64,000 nucleotides of DNA from Bacillota bacterium (lineage in GTDB: Bacteria; Bacillota; Clostridia; Christensenellales; Pumilibacteraceae), in assembly GCA_009777485.1 (NCBI GenBank), contig WRLT01000002.1:1-64000 (forward strand). Direction: 5' to 3'. Below the pieces are notes generated by a model. That model was not told where the DNA came from. It saw only the letters and a list, made by a program, of their open reading frames with translations, and did no database searches. The translations under genes and the position numbers were made by a program. This document shows, one piece after another, positions 35,501 through 41,957 of the stretch; the first letter of the stretch is position 1; every line of letters starts with the position of its first letter.

Positions 35501-37446
35501 TGGCGGCCGATGCGCCGGAGGCACGCTTTACCATTTTTGTGCCGGATACGTTTAACGCAATCACCGCACTGGAATTTTACAAAATAGACCACAACGGCAT
35601 ATACGAAAGGCTGCACTTTGACGATGCGGGCAACGCGGTATCGGCGGCACGCCTAACTTACACCGTAACCAGCGGCGGCAAGTACGTTTTTATCATAGAG
35701 GACTTATTCGGCAGACGGATAGAAACGCGCCCCGTGTTTTACTTAAAAGGGCTGCCTGTCGGTATGCTTTTGGGCGTAACGGACGGCGGCGTAACCAACC
35801 GCGACGTTTCGCTGTCCTTTTCGCCTGCCAACACGCTGATTGTATACACGGTAAACGGCGCAACGCGCCATATTTTTAACGATTATTCGGTTTCCATGCT
35901 AAACAATACACTTACGGCCGTAATATCCGCTTCGGAGGAAACATCGTTTCACTTTGTGTTTTTCTTATTCAAAACCGATGAGCCGTCTTTGTTTGTCGAG
36001 TATACCTTCGAGATAGATTGCATTATTTCGGATATTTGGATTTTTAACAACGAGGGCGGGACGGTTGCGGAAAATTCGGCAACCACAAAGCCGTTTTTTA
36101 TAACATGGACGGAGGCGGGCACTACGTTGCGCTACCACACTTCCGCAACGCCCGGCGGAGCTTTGGCCGCCGTGCGCTATACGCCCGGAACGGTGTTATA
36201 TGACGACGCGGTGTATTTTTTCTCGCAGCGCGATTATGTCGGCAACGTTAAGGAGTTTTCTGTGCAGTTAGAAACACATATTGCCTACCGCATCACAGGT
36301 AATCACAACGTGCTTTCGGACGGCGCGATAATTGCAAACAATCCGCTAACGGTTACGCTGCTAAAACCGCTTTCGGCTTTTAGCGTAGCTAATGCGGACG
36401 GCTTTACTATACAAAACGGCGGCACGCTGTTCTTAGACGGAACGTACCAGCTTAGCGCGACCGACTATTTCGGCAACACCTTAACGCTGCGGGTTATTAT
36501 ACACACCGCGCCGCCCGAAATTAGGCTTGACGGCGTATCGGCGGGCGGCGTTACAAACGGCAGCGTTACGGTGCGCTTTGAGAACCATGTAACCGCGCAT
36601 CTAACGGATAACGCAGGGCGGGTTATCCGTGAGGTAAACAGCGGAGCGGAGTTTTCCGAACACGGCGATTACCGCATCCGCGCTGAGGACTTTGCGGGCA
36701 ACCAAAGCTTTGCCGCATTTAGTATTAAAAAGCAAGTAAACTTTTTGGCCAGCGTGCCCAGCGGCGCGCTAGTAGGCGAGGAAGTAAGCATCGAGTTTTT
36801 TGACGAGCTGCATACGCATGAGGTAACGCTAAACGGTGCGCCGTTAACGCCGAATTTGCGTTATGCGGCGGCGGGGCATTACGAGATTTTTGCTGAGGAT
36901 GCCGTAGGAAACGCGCTGCACTTTAATTTTACTATCATACCGCCGCGCAGCCAAAGCTTTACGCTAGACGTGCCGAGCGGCTTTTCGGTGCATTCGGTAA
37001 TTTTGGACGGCGCAAACTTAGGAATCTTTGGCGAGGCGCAGCAGCTGGTATTAGAGGCGGAAGGGCTGTACGCGCTGACGTTTGTTAATGCGGCAAACGG
37101 TGCGGCGTTCAGCTTAGAGGTAACCATAGACGATACGCCGCCAACGGTATCGATTGCGCAAGACGGCGGGGTAGTGGTAATCAGCGACCCTTCAAAGCAA
37201 AACATACAGGTTTTATTAGAACGGAACGGACAAGCCGTCGCGTACACGATGGGCGAGCGCCTTTCGGACGTAGGCACGTACAGGCTTACCATCACCGACG
37301 ACGTGGGCAATGTCAACACTTACGAATTTGAAATCATCTACCGCTTAAATACTGCGGCAATAGTGCTGATAGTGCTTGCGTGCGTGATTGGCGCGGCCGT
37401 GCTTATCCTAATCATCCGCGCACGGTTAAAACCGAAAATAAAATAG
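32533..37446 (+). CDS. Very large Ig-like surface protein of the ICE
   Basis: 1637 residues. A signal peptide (hydrophobic core, cut near residue 36 at ASA) is followed by many tandem beta-sandwich modules, with the recurring DRAGN / DLAGN / DVAGN signature that marks Ig-like surface repeats. A single C-terminal membrane helix and a short basic tail anchor it; there is no LPxTG. GGAGG precedes the ATG. It lies between the coupling protein and the VirB2-like gene, so it is probably made with the transfer apparatus and could act in mating contact. That role is inference. Confidence 0.78.
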   Translation: MNTKKKTIALLPLLAVLTLFAVCAAFFPRSTKEASANTTTTILNEQRARVLHYSTGSSTFLYSQNLTATINQARVSDAESVLLTVSFSQNELSQSGTRYIRGHTIAILYRNNNRVAAMEVCRISINGIGNYVTDSSGWDCPYDCEFCSLPIQNRGVSSGSVTFPPITQNGIYELKIEAHYHRDGNTGYREYSSSRFTIDRVTPEILMPLGAPFLNGGPPNPSYGFRVNYGVSGATLYYKYNATGYINCTILNYDSWLEMPAIMNDAPMLNFSIQGKYWINERFPAGNGFQNPHSDFWTEGFYSFMVVSNAGRISSHSNFSIDGTPPVISSIIPNDGFTNSAFTVWASDSISGVASFQFSKNGGTWTNINGTSRTINVSDGEGVYQFRATDRAGNTSPIYSITLDLTLPTGSITNAAGTALGAYTNAAFRANFSDALSGMDYCQIMRPNTTAWQSYTAGTLIAADSGDGHYQFRGYDRAGNVRSVSITLVFNPPIVALSTDAAVTNAAFTFTAESDYFARMYYSLNSTDDFTTLPQRSFEVWRNTANNGVWRFYAEDLAGNVSELKTIVLDTIAPAHNTLPQYTNQNIIFAPTDAFGIAAVYYRFGRTGSFTVFTAEAFTIAASEENNGEHWFYAADVAGNLSEPQRVVLRVIDTFGNLAEIQNAYKVTSWYTATLPGRIFNTTTRNVAGVYSFADYETALRFAIAMEFEFRVQSITGGFLYVTASNESIAQIYASRALLDPIVELYAKGYLSGEQRFVNGHNNYQTPVNADLVADPTALTRQTHTLPAFLSAYAALPLYICPHEFRFRELSGGIPQSVELLLLASDTQTLTFLPLSVPFDTRLLNFLQSTDAARQGYFLVSESDAAGNIEQYIIYLDLTPPELNAVATLGSGAQQSLTFDAAYINTFAGTLYYTGLELTGFFDNDEFSMLRISGRGINTVFFAHEQLPHLHFDADYYGRYRIELYDRSLNTLLFDVWIAGEPPRLSTTSLAADAPEARFTIFVPDTFNAITALEFYKIDHNGIYERLHFDDAGNAVSAARLTYTVTSGGKYVFIIEDLFGRRIETRPVFYLKGLPVGMLLGVTDGGVTNRDVSLSFSPANTLIVYTVNGATRHIFNDYSVSMLNNTLTAVISASEETSFHFVFFLFKTDEPSLFVEYTFEIDCIISDIWIFNNEGGTVAENSATTKPFFITWTEAGTTLRYHTSATPGGALAAVRYTPGTVLYDDAVYFFSQRDYVGNVKEFSVQLETHIAYRITGNHNVLSDGAIIANNPLTVTLLKPLSAFSVANADGFTIQNGGTLFLDGTYQLSATDYFGNTLTLRVIIHTAPPEIRLDGVSAGGVTNGSVTVRFENHVTAHLTDNAGRVIREVNSGAEFSEHGDYRIRAEDFAGNQSFAAFSIKKQVNFLASVPSGALVGEEVSIEFFDELHTHEVTLNGAPLTPNLRYAAAGHYEIFAEDAVGNALHFNFTIIPPRSQSFTLDVPSGFSVHSVILDGANLGIFGEAQQLVLEAEGLYALTFVNAANGAAFSLEVTIDDTPPTVSIAQDGGVVVISDPSKQNIQVLLERNGQAVAYTMGERLSDVGTYRLTITDDVGNVNTYEFEIIYRLNTAAIVLIVLACVIGAAVLILIIRARLKPKIK

Positions 37447-37532
37447 GCTAAACAACAAGCCCCGCCACTAAAATTTGAGCGGCGGGAAAGCTTGCATACA
37501 TAAAAAAATCTTAAAAAGGAGGTAACTGGCAA
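37447..37532. other. Hairpin between surface-protein and VirB2-like genes
   Basis: CCCGCC and GGCGGG (around 37461-37488) form a hairpin without a T run; then the strong ribosome site AAAGGAGG precedes the next gene. Read-through into the transfer genes is likely. Confidence 0.4.
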
Positions 37533-37799
37533 ATGGGCGGAGATTTTAATAATATTACCGATATGATAAACGAGCTGTACCGTCAGCTTTGGGGTCCGCT
37601 GCTGGGCGTGTTTTTGGGCGCGGCAGGGCTGTTGGGGCTTTGGATAGGGCTTAAATTTGTTTTTGCGGGCGGCGATGAGCAGAAAGTAAAAAAAGCAAAA
37701 GAGCAAGTAAAATACTTTGTTATCGGCATAGTAGCCATATTTGTTATCACGGCAATATTGCCGTTGGTAATAGCAGCGTTTATGAACTGGGCGCGCTAA
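37533..37799 (+). CDS. VirB2/TrbC-like small membrane protein
   Basis: 88 residues with two membrane helices (about 22-45 and 63-83) separated by a charged loop (GGDEQKVKKAKEQVK). This is the usual form of pilin-like VirB2/TrbC proteins in Gram-positive conjugation systems. There is no cleavable signal. Position just before the VirB6-VirB4 block (with an accessory island between) supports the role. Confidence 0.6.
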   Translation: MGGDFNNITDMINELYRQLWGPLLGVFLGAAGLLGLWIGLKFVFAGGDEQKVKKAKEQVKYFVIGIVAIFVITAILPLVIAAFMNWAR

Positions 37800-37967
37800 A
37801 TTACTAAAAAATGGCAATTCGCTACGTCTTACGCGCTGTGTCAGTATTTGCCTGGCGTCGCTGTCCGATATTTTGGCAGCGGTGCGGCAAACTAGCCCGA
37901 AAGCACTGCCTACGGCGCGCTGAGTCAGAATTTCACTAAAAAACACAAAACAAAGCAGAGGATTTAT
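37800..37967. other. Gap with a short repeat, copy 1
   Basis: No ORF. A 20-base segment GGCGCGCTGAGTCAGAATTT at the right side (37916-37935) recurs at 38533-38552, just before the next plus-strand small membrane gene. This suggests that each plus-strand gene of the island was inserted or duplicated with the same leader piece. Confidence 0.5.
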
Positions 37968-38228
37968 ATGGGTTTATTGTATCTTTTTTTAATCGCAATG
38001 AGTTTGGTTGCCGTAGTCGGCATCGTAAGCTTTGCGGCATATGTTTTTTTCAAGCTGCACAAGTTTATAAAGCAAGGAAAAATCAAGCTGAGTAAGCGCG
38101 GAACAAAATGTTTTTTGGGTTTTGTGTATAGCACGCTGTTTCTTGCGTTGTCAGCGATAGTGTTTTTTATTCTATATGCGGTAGCAACAGTTGCGCTATA
38201 TGCTGATTTTTTTGTCGGACTTAGATAG
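37968..38228 (+). CDS. Two-helix small membrane protein (pair 1, plus strand)
   Basis: 86 residues: a membrane helix (about 5-28), a basic loop (KLHKFIKQGKIKLSKRGTK) and a second long helix (about 49-80). By the positive-inside rule the loop is cytosolic. AGAGG precedes the start. Its stop codon overlaps that of the minus-strand gene by 8 bases. I do not recognise the family; two-helix proteins of this size include immunity, exclusion and holin-like proteins. Confidence 0.55.
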   Translation: MGLLYLFLIAMSLVAVVGIVSFAAYVFFKLHKFIKQGKIKLSKRGTKCFLGFVYSTLFLALSAIVFFILYAVATVALYADFFVGLR

Positions 38229-38430
38229 CAAAGTGCAGTATAGTGAATATGACGGCAAGTGCTACACAGATGCAAAAGAGAATTAGTAAATTTTTCAACC
38301 ACATCTTTAAGGTTTTGCATACATCTATATCTTCTGCTTTTTTTCTAACAACAAAAACCGCAACAAAAGAAGCACCTATAATAATAGCCGCTATTGAAAC
38401 ACCTAAGGCAAACTGTGCAAAAACTCCCAT
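38221..38430 (-). CDS. Two-helix small membrane protein (pair 1, minus strand)
   Basis: 69 residues with two membrane helices joined by a charged loop (VRKKAEDIDVCKTLKMWLK). A promoter on the minus strand (TTGACA at 38461-38466, 18 bases, GATAAT at 38437-38442) ends 6 bases before the ATG, so the message is probably leaderless. A TGTAAAGA palindrome lies just upstream (38491-38516). It converges on the plus-strand gene 37968-38228. Confidence 0.55.
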   Translation of the reverse strand: MGVFAQFALGVSIAAIIIGASFVAVFVVRKKAEDIDVCKTLKMWLKNLLILFCICVALAVIFTILHFAI

Positions 38431-38490
38431 GCGCGTATTATCTCATTATTTGCTTGCTTTTGTCAATTAAACTAAGCTTTAATGTAGTTT

Positions 38491-38516
38491 TGTAAAGATG
38501 TAAAGACGTCTTTACA
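38491..38516. repeat. TGTAAAGA palindrome between divergent small genes
   Basis: Two forward units, CG centre, one reverse unit; identical in form to 24047-24072 and 39066-39091. It lies in the divergent gap between the minus gene starting at 38430 and the plus gene starting at 38585. Confidence 0.85.
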
Positions 38517-38584
38517 AAAAACCTGCCCTTGCGGCGCGCTGAGTCAGAATTTCGCGGTATCTTAATAGTAAAAAGGAGACTTGT

Positions 38585-38791
38585 ATGATTGAAAGAATAT
38601 TGCTTATCGTTTGCGTATGTTCGGTGATAGTTTTATCGGTATGTTATCCGATAAAAGAAGTTTTTTCCGAAAAAGACGGTGCTAGTAAAAAAAAGCAACT
38701 AAAAGGCTTTCACCTTTTTATGTTAGTGTTGCCCTTTATTGTAGCTTTAATAAACATCGCAAGTTTAATTGTGTTTTTAATATTTTCCTAA
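38585..38791 (+). CDS. Two-helix small membrane protein (pair 2, plus strand)
   Basis: 68 residues with two membrane helices (about 4-22 and 46-67) and a Lys-rich loop (EKDGASKKKQLKG). AAAAGGAG precedes the ATG. Its stop overlaps the stop of the next minus-strand gene by 4 bases, repeating the layout of pair 1. The family is unknown. Confidence 0.55.
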   Translation: MIERILLIVCVCSVIVLSVCYPIKEVFSEKDGASKKKQLKGFHLFMLVLPFIVALINIASLIVFLIFS

Positions 38792-39006
38792 AAAAACTGG
38801 GCGGTTATAGCAGAGCCTGCTGCAACCGAAACAAATATTATAAATGCAATCACTAAACAGCGTATAATGGTTTTGTTTTTACCGTAATTTTCAAGGTTAT
38901 TGCTAAGCTTTGTATATAAACACAACACTAATAACCATATAAGTGCGGCACCCGCCATTATCGCGGCTACGATTGCAATATGTGAAAACATAACAGCGTA
39001 ATTCAT
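38788..39006 (-). CDS. Two-helix small membrane protein (pair 2, minus strand)
   Basis: 72 residues from ATG 39006, with two membrane helices and a basic loop (TKLSNNLENYGKNKTIIR). A minus-strand promoter TTGACA (39036-39041), 17 bases, GATAAT (39013-39018) ends 6 bases before this ATG, so the longer frame from 39033 would start inside the promoter. It is likely leaderless. A palindrome lies upstream at 39066-39091. Confidence 0.55.
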   Translation of the reverse strand: MNYAVMFSHIAIVAAIMAGAALIWLLVLCLYTKLSNNLENYGKNKTIIRCLVIAFIIFVSVAAGSAITAQFF

Positions 39007-39065
39007 GCTTTTATTATCCCATAATCCATACAAAATGTCAAGATTTGAAAACTTAAAAGCAGTTT

Positions 39066-39091
39066 TGTAAAGATGTAAAGACGTCTTTACA
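39066..39091. repeat. TGTAAAGA palindrome with shared flanks
   Basis: Two forward units, CG centre, one reverse unit. Its flanks match those of the 38491 copy (AGTTT before, ACC[C/T]GCCCTTGCGG after), so the repeat is longer than the palindrome. A CCCGCC/GGCGGG hairpin follows directly. Confidence 0.85.
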
Positions 39092-39118
39092 AAAACCCGC
39101 CCTTGCGGGGCGGGATTA

Positions 39119-39817
39119 CTAAATCGCTTTTTTGAAACAACAGTGTTCTTGAATCAGTCGAACAATTTTATTAACTTCCCCAAAAGACAAAATCTTTGCT
39201 TTGTGTTCTTTGATTGCGCTTATAAGACTGCAAAAGTGTCCGACCCAAGCATATTTTCCCGCGTCAATATTCAACGTAGAATTTGCAGAAAAAACCACCA
39301 AAGAATGACAAAAAATATAGCCTAGAACTTCTTTCAATACTTTAATATGCCACTCGTTTTGCTTAATGGGTGAGTCATAGTGGTTGTAGTTAAAATCTAA
39401 TTCTTGAACAAACGTTCTGTCTTTCCAGGTTCCGCTTATTAAACCTGCCCAGTCTTTTGTTTCGATAACAAATACGCCGTATATCGAAACAATGATATGG
39501 TCGATTTGTGCTTGTTGGCTGTTCACTTCAAGCGTTATGTCTGAAAGAACAGTGTATTCCTCACTAGATAATGTTCGCAACAAATTGTCTATAAAAAGTT
39601 CAAAAGCTTTTCCATCGTTTTTTTGATATGTAGGATATTCTCTAATAGAATTATCGTTGGATTGTGGTTCATTTTTGCTTATGTCAATTACGGAAAGTAT
39701 AATGAATATCGCCGCACTTGTTGCAAGCAAGACCCATAACCATGTTTGTTTGAATATTATCGCAGCAATTAAAACACCCACTATTATAATCACTAATCCG
39801 CCGCATATTTTTTTCAT
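39119..39817 (-). CDS. Membrane-anchored NERD nuclease-like protein
   Basis: 232 residues: two N-terminal membrane helices (about 5-46), then a NERD (nuclease-related) domain. The core QIDHIIVSIYGVFVIETKDW near residue 105 holds the D...ETK nuclease-like residues. NERD proteins are found in DNA-processing and defence settings. It has a normal ribosome site (AAGGGAG). A short palindrome lies 38 bases upstream of its start. It is on the opposite strand to the transfer genes around it, as expected of cargo. Confidence 0.8.
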   Translation of the reverse strand: MKKICGGLVIIIVGVLIAAIIFKQTWLWVLLATSAAIFIILSVIDISKNEPQSNDNSIREYPTYQKNDGKAFELFIDNLLRTLSSEEYTVLSDITLEVNSQQAQIDHIIVSIYGVFVIETKDWAGLISGTWKDRTFVQELDFNYNHYDSPIKQNEWHIKVLKEVLGYIFCHSLVVFSANSTLNIDAGKYAWVGHFCSLISAIKEHKAKILSFGEVNKIVRLIQEHCCFKKAI

Positions 39818-39854
39818 TAGCGCACTCCCTTCTGTTTAGTGTCTAGCAAAATTA

Positions 39855-39872
39855 TGTAAAGACGTCTTTACA
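39855..39872. repeat. Minimal TGTAAAGA palindrome
   Basis: One forward and one reverse unit with a CG centre (18 bases). Outside it, AATTATG and CATAATT extend the symmetry after a small gap. It lies upstream of the NERD gene and just after the lipoprotein gene. Confidence 0.8.
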
Positions 39873-39883
39873 AAAATACATAA

Positions 39884-40267
39884 TTATAATTTGTTTTTGC
39901 TTAAATATTCAGCGATTGAAACATTGATTTTTTGGAAGACTGCGTTGTTATCTCCATCAAAAGACCCTGTCATTTTGTTTCCGCTTAACTTAAAGTTCGC
40001 TACATTTGTTGTGGAGATAGTTGTAACAACAATGCCGTCATTAAATTCCCAAGTCCCGTCTATTCCATGTTGTTGAAGAACGCCTGTCGGGGAAGCGTAT
40101 CGCTGTACAAAGGTTCCATCGTCTTTAAAAGTTCGGAAATAGAAACCTTGTCCTGTTGTTCTGTATACCCAAACACCAACTATGCGTTCTTCCGGATTGC
40201 CACAGCCCGTAAGTCCCATAGAAAAAAACAGCATTAACACAAATATAAATGCAATTTTACGTTTCAT
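39884..40267 (-). CDS. Small lipoprotein, lipocalin-like
   Basis: 127 residues with a signal peptide and lipobox ending in TGC (Cys near residue 22). The rest is beta-rich with GVWVYR, GTWEFNDG and MTGSFDGD, resembling small lipocalin-like domains. GAGGT precedes the start. It is the first gene of a two-gene minus-strand set with the NERD protein. Confidence 0.6.
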   Translation of the reverse strand: MKRKIAFIFVLMLFFSMGLTGCGNPEERIVGVWVYRTTGQGFYFRTFKDDGTFVQRYASPTGVLQQHGIDGTWEFNDGIVVTTISTTNVANFKLSGNKMTGSFDGDNNAVFQKINVSIAEYLSKNKL

Positions 40268-40340
40268 CTTTTAATACCTCATTCACTGAAATTAAATTCA
40301 GTTTACCATAAAATACAAAATTCGTCAAGGAGAAATTACA

Positions 40341-41957
40341 ATGGTTTGGGTAGGTAAATTATTTATGAATATACTGCTATGGATTTTAAAATTTATCGAC
40401 ACGTTGTTCGAGATATTTAAAATTTTAGCAGGGGCTGAACGCGGCGATGACGGCCGCACGGTCATAGATGTGTTTTTACAGGCAGATATTGTATCTAAAA
40501 TATTTTTAGGTTTATTGCTGCTAGGCATATTTATCGCGTTTGTATGCGTGGTAGTAGCGATAATAAAAAACACGGCAAAATCCAGCGGCGAACGTAAATC
40601 ACACGCAAAAAGCGTTGGGCAGGGCTTTATGGCGGTATTTACTACGCTGGTGTTAGCAATGTTCATGTACATCGGCATTGCGGCGACTGGTACGGCATTA
40701 GTGCAAGTAAACAAATTATTTACAGATGAGGATAAAACGTTCGGAACAATAATTTTTATGATGTGCGTTGAGGATACCTACGAAGAAATAATCGTTGAAA
40801 AACTGGATGAAAACGGGGAAATAATCGAATCTTTTATGAGGCGAGATATAAAACGCTCCGGCTGGTATTGGGAGTATTATGCAGAGGATTTTACTATAGA
40901 AGGAAAAACCGCTAATGATATTTTTGGCAATTTTCGACGAAGCATGTTTGTGTTTGAGGATTCCACAGTTCCTCTTAATACTGCCGGATTGCCGCTTTAT
41001 AAAGGCGGACGACTCGGTGCTGTACTTGCGGAAGCGGATGACGCGGAAAATTTTGAGTACATTGGCACCCCAAGCGGGTTGATTCGCTATGGAAGTTTTA
41101 ATTATTTGATAGGATATTTTGCAGCGATTGTGCTACTCGTTGTACTAATTATAGCTATGCTAGGCCTGGTAAAACGGTTATATGATATTGTGTTATTATT
41201 TTTAGCTTTGCCGCTTATTGCAGGTACAGTGCCGCTTGACGATGGCGCAAAGCTTAAAGCATGGCGAGAGGCGGTTGTTTCCAAAGTTGTACTGGCGTTC
41301 GGCGCGATATTTGCGGTAAATGTATTTTTAATTATTGTGCCGATGGCCATGGGGCTTTCTTTTGGAGAAATTTCGCCTGTAGCCGTTAAAGCTTTGCGCC
41401 TGTTTATGGTGCTAGGCGGCGGGCTGAGCATAACGGGCGGACAAATACTGTTTGCGCGGCTGTTCGGAACCAGCGCAGAGGAGAGCCGCGAGATGACGCA
41501 GGCTTTACGCGGCATGATTGCGGGCGGCGCGGCCGCAGGGGGCATGGCGAAGGGCGCAAGCAACCGTATTTTCGGCGGACGCAGTAAATACGGTGTGCAG
41601 CACAAGGGTTTGCTGCGCGGCGGCGGCAAAGCTTTGGCGGCCACTGGCAATGTCGCGGGCAGTGTAGTGGCAGGCAACGCCTACCGCCGAAGCGCAACCG
41701 CCGTAAAGGGTTGGGCAGCGCGGCGCGGCGCGGATATTAAGCGCATGGGCAACGCGTATATGCGCAGCGGCGGCTTAGCAGGTATGTTGACGCGGCCGTT
41801 CCGAGGGCCGCCGATTAGTGCAAGCGGAGTCGGCAGCGTTCCCGGCGCGGATAAGTCCGCTGCTACGCCCGCTGCATCCAACACACCCGACAAGCCCTCT
41901 GTATCAGGAAACCTTAGTTCGATATTTGAAAAAAAGTTAAGAGGAGGTAAAAAATAA
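40341..41957 (+). CDS. VirB6/TrbL-like conjugation membrane protein
   Basis: 538 residues. About seven membrane helices are spread over residues 5-380 with a large extracytoplasmic region between helices 3 and 4 (about 130-245). The C-terminal 130 residues are Gly/Ala/Arg-rich and cytosolic (GGAAAGGMAKGAS). This is the layout of VirB6/TrbL channel proteins. AAGGAG precedes the ATG. The stop codon overlaps the VirB4 start. Confidence 0.72.
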   Translation: MVWVGKLFMNILLWILKFIDTLFEIFKILAGAERGDDGRTVIDVFLQADIVSKIFLGLLLLGIFIAFVCVVVAIIKNTAKSSGERKSHAKSVGQGFMAVFTTLVLAMFMYIGIAATGTALVQVNKLFTDEDKTFGTIIFMMCVEDTYEEIIVEKLDENGEIIESFMRRDIKRSGWYWEYYAEDFTIEGKTANDIFGNFRRSMFVFEDSTVPLNTAGLPLYKGGRLGAVLAEADDAENFEYIGTPSGLIRYGSFNYLIGYFAAIVLLVVLIIAMLGLVKRLYDIVLLFLALPLIAGTVPLDDGAKLKAWREAVVSKVVLAFGAIFAVNVFLIIVPMAMGLSFGEISPVAVKALRLFMVLGGGLSITGGQILFARLFGTSAEESREMTQALRGMIAGGAAAGGMAKGASNRIFGGRSKYGVQHKGLLRGGGKALAATGNVAGSVVAGNAYRRSATAVKGWAARRGADIKRMGNAYMRSGGLAGMLTRPFRGPPISASGVGSVPGADKSAATPAASNTPDKPSVSGNLSSIFEKKLRGGKK

